Positions 13,140 through 24,262 of a stretch of DNA of 64,000 bases are shown here, one piece after another. Below the pieces are notes generated by a model. The model was not told the DNA's origin and ran no database searches. It worked only from the letters and a program-made list of their open reading frames with translations. The stretch's first letter is position 1, and each line of letters begins with the position of its first letter. The position numbers and the translations under genes were made by a program. This stretch comes from Calliopsis andreniformis (taxonomy: Eukaryota > Arthropoda > Insecta > Hymenoptera > Andrenidae). Where the stretch lies: the NCBI RefSeq assembly GCF_051401765.1, contig NW_027480422.1:15766001-15830000 (forward strand), in the 5' to 3' direction.

Positions 13140-13438
13140 TTACCTTCAGGCTTGTTGCAATTATTCCTGTTATACGATGGAAGAACTGTTGTATTTTTAT
13201 TGTATTTTATGCTTCTGGCGTTGTATTCAAAGTCCCTAACTATTCGATCTGGTGGAGCAACGCCCTCGAGTCAAGCCAAGGCTGCGCGGAACGTAGAAAT
13301 GACCATTACTTTCACAATCGTTGCAATTATTCGCTTTATACGATGGAAGAACGGTCGCATCTTTACTGTATTTTATGATTCGGGCGTTGAATTCAAAGTC
13401 CCTAACAACTCGATCTGGTGGAACATGCCCTAGAGTTA
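13140..13438 (+). repeat. Duplicated block E, copy 1
   Basis: Nearly two monomers with the rare variants TTGTATTCAAAGTCCC, GTCAAGCCAAGGCTGCGCGG, ACGGTCGCATC and ATTTTATGATTCGGG. They recur at 15077-15375, directly after the out-of-register junction. The offset of 1,937 is not a whole number of monomers; it equals 12 monomers less 55 bp. Confidence 0.86.
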
Positions 13439-13744
13439 AGCCTAGGTTGCCCGAAAAGTAGAAATGACCATAACTTTCACACTGTTTGCAATCATTCATT
13501 TTATACGATCAAAAAGCTGTTGTATTTATATTGTATTTTATGCTTCTGGAGTTGACCTCTTAGGCCCTAACTATTGGATCTGTTGGAGCAACGCCCTAGG
13601 GTGAAGCCTAGGTTGCCCGGAACGCATAAATGACCATAACTTTCATACTGATTGCAATTATTCGTTTTACACGATGGATAAGCTGTTGTATTGCTATCGT
13701 ATTTTATGCTTCTGGCGTTGACTTCTTAGGCCCTAACTATTCGA

Positions 13745-14665
13745 TCTGGTGGAACAACGCCCTAGAGTGAAGCCTAGGTTGCCCGGAACGTAGAAATGAC
13801 CATGTCTTTCACACTGGTTGCAATTATTCCTGTTATACGACGGAAAAACTGTTGTACTTCTATTGTATTTTATGTTTCTGGCGTTGACTTCTTAGGCCCT
13901 AACTATTTGATCTGGTGGAGCAACGCCCTACAGTTAAGCCTAGGTTGCCCGAAACGTAGAAATGACCATAACCATCAGACTGGTTGCAATTATTCGTTTT
14001 GTACGATGGAAAGACTGTTGTATTTATATTGTATGTTATAGTTATGGCGTTGTCTGCTAGGGCCGTAGCTATTCGATGTGGTTGAGCAACGTCCTAGAGT
14101 GAAGCCTAGGTTGCCCGGAACGTAGAAATGACCACAGCTTTCATACTGGTTGCAATTATTCGTTTTATACGATGGAAAAACCGTTGTATTTTTATTTTAT
14201 TTTACGCTCCTAGCGTTGACTTCTAAGTCCCTAGCTACTCGATCTGGTGGAGCAACGCCCTAGAGTGAAGCCTAGGTTGCCCGGAACGTAGAAATGACCA
14301 CAGCTTTCATACTGGTTGCAATTATTCGTTTTATACGATGGAAAAACTGTTGCATTTATTTTGTATTTGGTGCTCCTGGCGTCGACTTCTAAGGCCCTAA
14401 CTATTCGATGTGGAGGAGCAACGTCCTACAGTGAAGCCTAGGTTGCCCGAAACGTAGAAATGACCTTTACTTTCACACTGTTTGCAAATATAAATTGTAT
14501 GCGATGGAAAAACTGTTGTATCTATCTTGTACTTTATGCTTCTGGCGTTGACTTCTTAGGACCTAACTATTCGACCTGGTGGAGCAACGCCCTAGGGTGA
14601 AGCTCAGGTTGCCCGGAACGTAGAAATGACCATCACTTTCACACTGGTTGCAATTATTCCTGCTA
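13745..14665 (+). repeat. Duplicated block C, copy 2
   Basis: Copy of 5290-6210, offset 8,455. Differences are few, for example GCTCCTAGCG here for GCTCCAAGCG in copy 1, and TACAGTTAAGCC near 13,930 for TAGAGAGAAGCC. It runs straight into the copy of 11,150-11,600. Confidence 0.87.
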
Positions 14666-15059
14666 TACGATGGAAAAACTGTTGTATTTATATTATATTT
14701 TATGCTTCAGGCGTTGACTTCTAAGGCCGTAGCTATTCGATGTGGTGGAGCAACGCCCTAGAGTGAAGCCTAGGTTGCCCGGAACGTAGAAATGACCACT
14801 ACTTCCACACTGTTTGCAATTATTCATATTATACAGTGGAAAAACTGTTGTATTTTATTATATTTTATGCTTCTGACGTTGACTTCGAAGTCCCTTGCTA
14901 TTCGATCTGGTGGAGCAACGCCCTTGAGCGAAGCCTAGGTTGTCCGGAACGTAGAAATGACCATCACTTTCACACTGGCTGCAATTATTCCTGTTATACG
15001 ATGGAAAAACTGTTGTATCTATTTTGTATTTTATGCTCCTGGCGCTGACTTCTTAGGTC

Positions 15060-15095
15060 CTAACTATTGGATCTGGTTACCTTCAGGCTTGTTGC
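15060..15095 (+). other. Out-of-register satellite junction (~53 bp missing)
   Basis: The sequence passes from ...ATTGGATCTGG (monomer position about 144) directly to TTACCTTCAGGCTTG (position about 32). About 53 bp of the monomer are therefore missing, including the whole GCCTAGGTTGCCCGG landmark. The left side is colinear with about 11,150-11,600 and the right side with 13,140-13,438. It is the only large break of the 166 bp phase I found in the window, and it points to a deletion or end-joining event rather than in-register exchange. Confidence 0.88.
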
Positions 15096-15375
15096 AATTA
15101 TTCCTGTTATACGATGGAAGAACTGTTGTATTTTTATTGTATTTTATGCTTCTGGCGTTGTATTCAAAGTCCCTAACCATTCGATCTGGTGGAGCAACGC
15201 CCTGGAGTCAAGCCAAGGCTGCGCGGAACGTAGAAATGACCATTACTTTCACAATCGTTGCAATTATTCGCTTTATACGATGGAAGAACGGTCGCATCTT
15301 TACTGTATTTTATGATTCGGGCGTTGAATTCAAAGTCCCTAACAACTCGATCTGGTGGAACATGCCCTAGGGTGA
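15077..15375 (+). repeat. Duplicated block E, copy 2 after the junction
   Basis: Copy of 13140-13438 lacking its first ~30 bases of monomer because of the junction. It is almost identical, with AACCATTCGATC for AACTATTCGATC and CTGGAGTC for CTCGAGTC. After 15,370 the sequence joins the 8-monomer repeat domain. Confidence 0.85.
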
Positions 15376-18300
15376 AGCCTAAGTTGCCAGGAACGTAGAA
15401 ATGACCATAACTTTCATACTGGTTGCAATTATTCCTTTTATACGATGGAAAAACTGTTGTATTTGTATTGTATTTTATGTTAATGGCGTTGACTTCTAAG
15501 GCCACAGCTATTCGATGTGGTGGAACAACGCCCTTAAGTGAAGCCTAGGTTGCCCGGAGCGTAGAAGTGACCATTACTTCCACACTGTTTGCAATTATTC
15601 ATATTATACAGTGGAAAAAATGTTGCATTTTTATTGTATTTTATGCTTCTGGCCTTCACTTCTTAGGCCCTAACTATTCGATCTGGTGGAGCAACACCCT
15701 AGAGTGAAGCCTAGGTTGCCCGGAACGTAGAAATCACCTTTACTTTCAGACTGTTTGCAAATATACATTATATACGATGGAAAAGCTGTTGTATTTATAT
15801 TGTATTTTATGCTTATGGCGTTGACTTCTTAGGGGTTAACTATTAGATCTGGTGGAACAACGCCCTAGAGTGAAGCCTAGGTTGCTCGGAACGTAGAAAT
15901 GACCTTTACCTTCACACTGTTTGCAAATATACATTATACACTATGGAAGAGCTGTTGTATTCATATTGTATTTTATGCTTCGGGCGTTGACTTCTAAGGC
16001 CCTAACTATTCGATCTGATGGAGCAACGCCCTAGAGTGAAGCCTAGGTTGCCCGGAACGTAGAAATGACCAGTCCTTTCACACTGGTTGCAGTTATTCCT
16101 GTTATACAATGGAAAAACTGTTGCATTTTTATTGTATTTTATGCTTCTGGTGTAGTATTCAAAGTCCCTAACTATGCGATTTGGTGGAACAACGCCCTAC
16201 AGTTAAGCCTAGGTTGCCCGGAACGTAGAAATGACCATTACCTTCACACTGTTTGCAAATATACATTATATACCATGGAAAAGCTGTTGTATCTAGTTTG
16301 TATTTTATGCTTCTGGCGCTGACTTCCTAGGTCCTAACTATTGGATCTGGTGGAGCAACGCCCTGCAGTGAAGCCTAGGTTGCCCGGAACGTAGAAATGA
16401 CCATTACCTTCACACTGTTAGCAAATATACATTATATACCATGGAAAAGCTGTTGTATCTATTCTGTATTTTATGCTTCTGGCGCTGACTTCTTAGGTCC
16501 TAACTATTGGATCTGGTGGAGCAACGCCCAGGTGTGAAGCCTAGGTTGCCCGGAACGTAGAAATGACCATAACTTTCACACTGGTTTCAATTATTCGTTT
16601 TATACGATGGAAAAACTGTTGCATTTTTATTGTATTTTATGCTTCTGGCGTTGACTTCTTAGGCCCTAACTATTCGATCTGGTGGAGCAACGCCCTAGGG
16701 TGAAGCCTAAGTTGCCAGGAACGTAGAAATGACCATAACTTTCATACTGGTTGCAATTATTCCTTTTATACGATGGAAAAACTGTTGTATTTGAATTGTA
16801 TTTTATGTTAATGGCGTTGACTTCTAAGGCCACAGCTATTCGATGTGGTGGAACAACGCCCTTAAGTGAAGCCTAGGTTGCCCGGAGCGTAGAAGTGACC
16901 ATTACTTCCACACTGTTTGCAATTATTCATATTATACAGTGGAAAAAATGTTGCATTTTTATTGTATTTTATGCTTCTGGCCTTCACTTCTTAGGCCCTA
17001 ACTATTCGATCTGGTGGAGCAACACCCTAGAGTGAAGCCTAGGTTGCCCGGAACGTAGAAATCACCTTTACTTTCAGACTGTTTGCAAATATACATTATA
17101 TACGATGGAAAAGCTGTTGTATTTATATTGTATTTTATGCTTATGGCGTTGACTTCTTAGGCGTTAACTATTAGATCTGGTGGAACAACGCCCTAGAGTG
17201 AAGCCTAGGTTGCTCGGAACGTAGAAATGACCTTTACCTTCACACTGTTTGCAAATATACATTATACACGATGGAAGAGCTGTTGTATTTATATTGTATT
17301 TTATGCTTCGGGCGTTGACTTCTAAGGCCCTAACTATTCGATCTGATGGAGCAACGCCCTAGAGTGAAGCCTAGGTTGCCCGGAACGTAGAAATGACCAG
17401 TACTTTCACACTGGTTGCAGTTATTCCTGTTATACAATGGAAAAACTGTTGCATTTTTATTGTATTTTATGCTTCTGGTGTAGTATTCAAAGTCCCTAAC
17501 TATGCGATTTGGTGGAACAACGCCCTACAGTTAAGCCTAGGTTGCCCGGAACGTAGAAATGACCGTTACCTCGCACTGTTTGCAAATATACATTATATAC
17601 CATGGAAAAGCTGTTGTATCTATTTTGTATTTTATGCTTCTGGCGCTGACTTTTTAGGTCCTAACTATTGGATCTGGTGGAGCAACGCCCTGAAGTGAAG
17701 CCTAGGTTGCCCGGAACGTAGAAATGACCATTACCTTCACACTGTTTGCAAATATACATTATATACCATGGAAAAGCTGTTGTATCTAGTTTGTATTTTA
17801 TGCTTCTGGCGCTGACTTCCTAGGTCCTAACTATTGGATCTGGTGGAGCAACGCCCTGCAGTGAAGCCTAGGTTGCCCGGAACGTAGAAATGACCATTAC
17901 CTTCACACTGTTTGCAAATATACATTATATACCATGGAAAAGCTGTTGTATATATTTTGTATTTTATGCTTCTGGCGCTGACTTCTTAGGTCCTAACTAT
18001 TGGATCTGGTGGAGCAACGCCCAGGTGTGAAGCCTAGGTTGCGCGGAACGTAGAAATGACCATTACCTTCTCACTGTTTGCAAATATACATTATATACCA
18101 TGGAAAAGCTGTTGTATCTATTCTGTATTTTATGCTTCTGGCGCTGACTTCTTAGGTCCTAACTATTGGATCTGGTGGAGCAACGCCCAGGTGTGAAGCC
18201 TAGGTTGCCCGGAACGTAGAAATGACGATAACTTTCATACTGGTTGCAATTATTCGTTTTATACGATGGAAAAACTGTTGTATTTATTTTGTATTTGGTG

Positions 18301-20540
18301 CTTCTGGCGTTGACTTCTAAGGCCGTAGCTATTCGATGTGGTGGGACAACGCCCTAGGTTGAAGCCTAGGTTGCCGGGCACGTAGAAATGACCATTACCT
18401 CGCACTGTTTGCGATTATTCATTTTATACTATGGTAAAACTGTTGTACAAATATCGTGTTTTATGCTTCTGGCATTGACTTCTTAGTCCCTAGCTATTCT
18501 GTCAGGTGGAGCATCGCCCTAGGGTGAAGCCTAGGTTGCCCGGAACGTAGAAATGACCATTACCTCGCACTGTTTGCAAATATACATTATATACCATGGA
18601 AAAGCTGTTGTATCTATTCTGTATTTTATGCTTCTGGCGCTGACTTCTTAGGTCCTAACTATTGGATCTGGTGGAGCAACGCCCAGGTGTGAAGCCTAGG
18701 TTGCCCGGAACGTAGAAATGACCATAACTTTCACACTGGTTTCAATTATTCGTTTTATACGATGGAAAAACTGTTGCATTTTTATTGTATTTTATGCTTC
18801 TGGCGTTGACTTCTTAGGCCCTAACTATTCGATCTGGTGGAGCACCTCCCTACAGTGAAGCCTAGGTTGCCCGGAACGTAGAAATGACCATTACCTCGCA
18901 CTGTTTGCAATCATTCATTTTATACGATGGAAATGCTGTTGTATTTATATTGTATTTTATGCTTCTGGAGTTGACTTCTAAGGCCGTAGCTATTCGATGT
19001 GATGGAGCAACGCCCTAGAGTGAAGCCTAGGTTGCCCGGAACGTAGAAATGACCATTACCTCGCACTGTTTGCGATTATTCATTTTATACGATGGTAAAA
19101 CTGTTGTACAAATATCGTGTTTTATGCTTCTGGCATTGACTTCTTAGTCCCTAGCTATTCTGTCAGGTGGAGCATCGCCCTAGGGTGAAGCCTAGGTTGC
19201 CCGGAACGTAGAAATGACCATTACCTCGCCCTGTTTGCAAATATACATTATATACCATGGAAAAGCTGTTGTATCTATTTTGTATTTTATGCTTCTGGCG
19301 CTGACTTCTTAGGTCCTAACTATTGGATCTGGTGGAGGAACGCCCTGCAGTTAAGCCTAGGTTGCCCGGAACGTAGAAATCACCTTTACTTTCAGACTGT
19401 TTGCAAATATACATTATATACGATGGAAAAGCTGTTGTATTTATATTGTATTTTATGCTTATGGTGTTGACTTCTTAGGCGTTAACTATTAGATCTGGTG
19501 GAACAACGCCCTAGAGTGAAGCCTAGGTTGCTCGGAACGTAGAAATGACCTTTACCTTCACACTGTTTGCAAATATACATTATACACGATGGAAGAGCTG
19601 TTGTATTTATATTGTATTTTATGCTTCGGGCGTTGACTTCTAAGGCCCTAACTATTCGATCTGATGGAGCAACGCCCTAGAGTGAAGCCTAGGTTGCCCG
19701 GAACGTAGAAATGACCAGTACTTTCACACTGGTTGCAGTTATTCCTGTTATACAATGGAAAAACTGTTGCATTTTTATTGTATTTTATGCTTCTGGTGTA
19801 GTATTCAAAGTCCCTAACTATGCGATTTGGTGGAACAACGCCCTACAGTTAAGCCTAGGTTGCCCGGAACGTAGAAATGACCATTACCTTCAGACTGGTT
19901 TCAATTATTCGTTTTATACGATGGAAAAACTGTTGCATTTTTATTGTATATTATGCTTCTGGCGTTGACTTCTTAGGTCCTAACTATTCGATCTGGCGGA
20001 GCACCTCAATAGAGTGAAGCCTATGTTGCCCGGAACGTAGAAATGACCATTACCTCGCACTGTTTGCAAATATACATTATATACCATGGAAAAGCTGTTG
20101 TATCTATTTTGTATTTTATGCTTCTGGCGCTGACTTTTTAGGTCCTAACTATTGGATCTGGTGGAGCAACGCCCTGAAGTGAAGCCTAGGTTGCCCGGAA
20201 CGTAGAAATGACCATTACCTTCACACTGTTTGCAAATATACATTATATACCATGGAAAAGCTGTTGTATCTAGTTTGTATTTTATGCTTCTGGCGCTGAC
20301 TTCCTAGGTCCTAACTATTGGATCTGGTGGAGCAACGCCCTGCAGTGAAGCCTAGGTTGCCCGGAACGTAGAAATGACCATTACCTTCACACTGTTGCAA
20401 ATATACATTATACACGATGGAAGAGCTGTTGTATTTATATTGTATTTTATGCTTCGGGCGTTGACTTCTAAGGCCCTAACTATTCGATCTGATGGAGCAA
20501 CGCCCTAGAGTGAAGCCTAGGTTGCCCGGAAAGTAGAAAT
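15370..20540 (+). repeat. 8-monomer (1,328 bp) higher-order domain, irregular
   Basis: 15,370-16,690 recurs from 16,698 with offset 1,328 (8 x 166), sharing TTTATGTTAATGGCG, GTAGAAGTGACC with CATATTATACAGTGG, TCACCTTTACTTTCAGACTG, GATCTGATGGAGC and CAGTTATTCCTGTTATACAA. A third partial copy starts near 19,360. Between them lie extra monomers of the ATATACCATGGAAAAGCTG type. A 1-bp-deleted variant (ATTACCTCGCACTG for ATTACCTTCACACTG) is carried near 17,567, 18,390, 18,550, 18,890, 19,050, 19,220 and 20,045. The six instances between 17,393 and 19,711 exactly explain why that offset is 2,318 = 14 x 166 - 6. Neighbouring copies differ by insertion or loss of whole monomers, for example an extra one at about 17,545-17,700. 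Confidence 0.87.
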
Positions 20541-21030
20541 GACCATTACTTCCACACTGTTTGCAATTATTCATTTTATACGATGGAAAAACTGTTGTAT
20601 TTTTATTGTATTTAATGCTTCTGGCGTTGTCTTCTAAGTCCATTACTTTTCGATCTGGTGGAGCAACGCCATTGATCGAAGCCTATGTTGCCCGGAACGT
20701 AGAAATGACCTGTACTTTCACAGTGGTTGCAATTATTCCTGTTATACGATGGGAAAACTGTTGTACTTATGTTGTATTTTATGCTTCTGGAGTCGAATTC
20801 TAAGTCCCTAACTATTCGATCTGGTGGAGCAACGCCCTAGGGTGAAGCCTAGTTTGCCCTGAACGTAGAAATGACCGTTACTTTCACACTGTTTGCAAAT
20901 ATACATTATATACGATGGAAATGCTGTTGTATTTATATTGTATTTTATGCTTCTGCCGTTCACTTCTTAGGTCCTAACTATTTGATCTGGTGGAACAACG
21001 CCCTAGAGTGAAGCCTCAGTTGCACGGAAC
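20541..21030 (+). repeat. Three-monomer block shared with 56.4 kb and 62.9 kb
   Basis: Monomers with GCCATTGATCGAAGCCTATG, GACCTGTACTTTCACAGTGG, GATGGGAAAACTGTTGTACT, GGAGTCGAATTC and CTGCCGTTCACTTCTTAGG. The same series occurs at about 56,401-56,890 and 62,870-63,359. The middle part (about 20,651-21,010) is close to identical to those copies although they lie 36 and 42 kb away. Offset to the first is about 35,860, close to 216 monomers. Confidence 0.85.
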
Positions 21031-22334
21031 GTAGAAATGACCATCACTTTCACACTGGTTGCTATTATACCTGTTGTACAATGGAAAAGCTGTAGCATTT
21101 ATTTTGTATTTTATGCTTCTGGCTTTAACTTCTAATGCCGTAGCTATTCGATGTGGTGGAGCAACACTCTAGGGTGAAGCCTGGGTTGCCCGGAACGTAG
21201 AAATGACCATAACTTTCATACTGGTTGCAATAATTCGTTTTATACGATGGAAAAACTGTTGTATTTTTATTGTATTTTATGCTTCAGGCGTTGACTTCTA
21301 AGGACCTAGCTATTCGACCTCTTGGAGCAACGTCCAAGTGTGAAGCCTATGTTGCCCGGAACGTAGAAATGACCAATTGCTTTCACACTGGCTGCAATTA
21401 TTCCTGCTTTACGATGGAAAAACTGTTGTATTTATATTGTATTTTATGCTTCTGGCGTTGAATTCTTAGGCCCTAACTATTCGATCTGGTGGAGCAACGC
21501 CCTAGAGTGAAGCCTAGGTTGCCCGGAATGAAGAAATGACCATCGCCTTCACATTGGCGGCAATTATTCTTGTTATACAATGGAAAAGCTGTTGTATTTA
21601 TTTTGTATATTATGCTTCAGCCGTTGACTTCTAAGGCCGTAGCTATTCGATGTGGTGGAGCAATGCCCTAGAGTGAAGCCTAGGTTGCCCGGAAAGTGGA
21701 AATGACCATTACTTCCACACTGTTTGCAATTATTCATTTTATGCAATGGAAAAACTGTTGTATTTATATTGTGTTTTATGCTTCTGGCGTTGACATCCTG
21801 GGCCCTAACTATTCTATCTGGAGGAGCAACGCCCTATACTGAAGCCTAGGTTGCCAGGAATGCAGAAATGACCATCACTTTCACACTGGTGGCAATTATT
21901 CCTGTTATACGATGGAAAAACTTTTGTATTTTTATTTTTATTTTATGCTGCGGTCGTTGACTTCTAAGGTCCTAACTATTGGATCTGGTGGAGCAACGCC
22001 TTAGGGTGAAGCGTAGGTTGCCCGGAACGAAGAAATGACCATAACTTTCATACTGGTTGCAATTATTCCTGTTATACGGTGGAAAAGCTGTAGTATTTAT
22101 ATTGTATTTAATGCTTCTGGCGTTGACTTCTAAGGCCATAGCTATTCGATGTGGTCGAGCAACGGCCTAGAGAGAAGCCTAGGTTGCCCGGAATGAAGAA
22201 GTGACCATCACTTTCATACTGGTTGCAATTATTCGTCTTATACGATGGAAAAACTGTCGTATTTATATTGTATTATATGCCTCGGGCGTTGTCTTCTAAG
22301 GCCCTAACTATTCGACCTGGTGGAGCAACGCCCT
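21031..22334 (+). repeat. Transition stretch of diverged monomers
   Basis: About eight monomers without a clear higher-order repeat. Subtypes typical of the left domains (AAATATACATTATATACG) stop just before here, and those typical of the next domain (AATCATTAATTGTATACG) begin just after, near 22,890. The last part, about 22,210-22,334, resembles about 25,535-25,660 (CTGTCGTATTTATATTGTAT, CCTCGGGCGTTG). Confidence 0.78.
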
Positions 22335-23915
22335 AGGGTGAAGCCTAGGTTGTCCGGAACGTAGAAATGACCGTAACCTTCACAGTGGTTGCAATTATAC
22401 GTTCTATGCGATGGAAAAACTGTTGTATATTTATTATATTTTATGCTTCGGGCGTTGACTTCTCAGGCCCTAACTATTGGATCTGGTGGACCAAAGCTCT
22501 AGAGTGAAGTGTAGGTTGCCAGGAACGTAGAAATGCCCATCACTTTCACACTGTTTGCAATTATTCCTGTTATACGATGGAAAAACTGTTGTATTTATAT
22601 TGTATTTTATGCTTCTTGCGTTGACTTCTAAGGCCGTAGCTATTCGATGCGGTGTAGCAACGGCCTAGAGTGATGCCTAGGTTGCCCGAAACGTAGAAAT
22701 GACCATTACTTTCACTCCGGTTGCAATTATTCATGCTATACGATGGAAAAACTGTTGTATTTTTATTGTATTTTATGCTTCTGGCGTTGACTTCTTAGGC
22801 CCTATATATTCGATCCGGTGGAGCATCGCCCTAGAGTGAAGCCTAGGTTGCCCGCAACGTAGAAATGGCCGTTACTTCCACAATGTTTGCAATCATTAAT
22901 TGTATACGATGGAAAAACTGTTGCATTTATATTGTATTTTATGCTTCTGGCGTTGACTTCTAAGGCCGTAGCTAATCGATGTGGTGGAGCAACACCCTAG
23001 AGTGCCGCCTATGTTGCACGGAACGTTGAAATGACCATCACTTTCACTCTGGTTGCAATTATTCATTTTATACGATGGAAAAACTGTTGTATTTATATTG
23101 TATTTTATTCTTCTGGCATTGACTCTTAAGGCCCTGACTATTCGATGTGGTGGAGCAACGCCCTAGAGTGCAGCCTATGTTGCACGGAACGTAGAAATGA
23201 CCACAAGATTCACTCTGGTTGCAATCATTCGTTTTATACAATGGAAAAATTGTTCTATTAATTTTGTATTTTATGCCTCTGGCGTTGACTTCTAAGGCGC
23301 TAGCTATCCGATCTGGTGGAGCAACACCCTAGAGTGTAGCCTAGGTCGCCCGGAACGTAGAAATGACCATCACTTTCACTATGGTTGCAAGTATTCCTGT
23401 TATACGATAGAAAAACTGATCGATTTTTATTGTACTTTATGCTTCTGGCGTTGACTTCTAAGGCCCTATCTATTCGATCTGGCGGAGCAATGCCTCAGAG
23501 TTAAGTCTAGGATGCACGTAACGTTGAAATGGCCATTAGTTTCACACTGGTTGCAATTGTTGATTTTATACGATGGAAAAGCTGTTGTATTTATATTGTA
23601 TTTTATGCTTCTGGCGTTGTCTTCTTAGGACCTAACTATTCCATCTGGTGGAGCAACGCCCTAGAGTGAAGTCTAGATTGCCCGGAACGTAGAAATGACC
23701 ATAACTCTCACACTGGTTGCAATTATCCGTTTTATACGATGGAAAAGCTGTAGTATTTATATTGTATTTTATGCTTCTGGCGTTGACTTCTAAGGCCCTA
23801 ACAATTCGATCTGGTAGGGCAACGCCCTGGAGTGATGCCCAGATTGCCCGGAACGTAGAAATGACCATTACCTTTACGCTTGTTGCAATTATTCCTGATA
23901 TACGATGAAAAAACT

Positions 23916-24262
23916 GCTGTATTTTTATTGTATTCTATGCTTCTGGCGTTGACTTCTTAGGCCCTAAATATTCGATCCGGCGGAGTGTCGCCCTAGAGTG
24001 AAGCCTAGGTTGCCCGGAACGTAGAAATGACCGTTACTTTCACAATGTATGCAATCATTAATAGTATACGATGGAAAAACTGTTGTATTTTTATTGTATT
24101 CTATGCTTCTGGCGTTGACTTCTTAGGCCCTAAATATTCGATCCGGCGGAGTGTCGCCCTAGAGTGAAGCCTAGGTTGCCCGGAACGTAGAAATGACCGT
24201 TACTTTCACAATGTATGCAATCATTAATAGTATACGATGGAAAAACTGTTGTATTTTTATTG
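23916..24262 (+). repeat. Very recent single-monomer tandem duplication
   Basis: The monomer with AAATATTCGATCCGGCGGAG and GTATGCAATCATTAATAGTA occurs twice in a row, exactly 166 bp apart (AAATA at 23,966 and 24,132), essentially without differences. The corresponding place in the second copy of the large unit, near 35,095, has it only once. So it was gained here or lost there after the large duplication. Confidence 0.88.

Noticed and set aside
14957..15370. Longest open reading frame (137 codons, plus strand), and all similar short frames on both strands
   Set aside because: Each is the monomer read in one frame. Related peptides recur throughout with the same motifs, the frame changes each 166 bp, and this longest one exists only because the 53 bp junction deletion shifts the frame. 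No domain, start context or coding bias supports a protein.
15173..15505. Minus-strand frame of 110 codons with Cys-containing repeats resembling a small zinc-binding protein
   Set aside because: The CESNGHF/CNQCES-type motif is the reverse complement of the conserved CACTGGTTGCAATTATT region and occurs in dozens of monomers. It is a repeat artefact.
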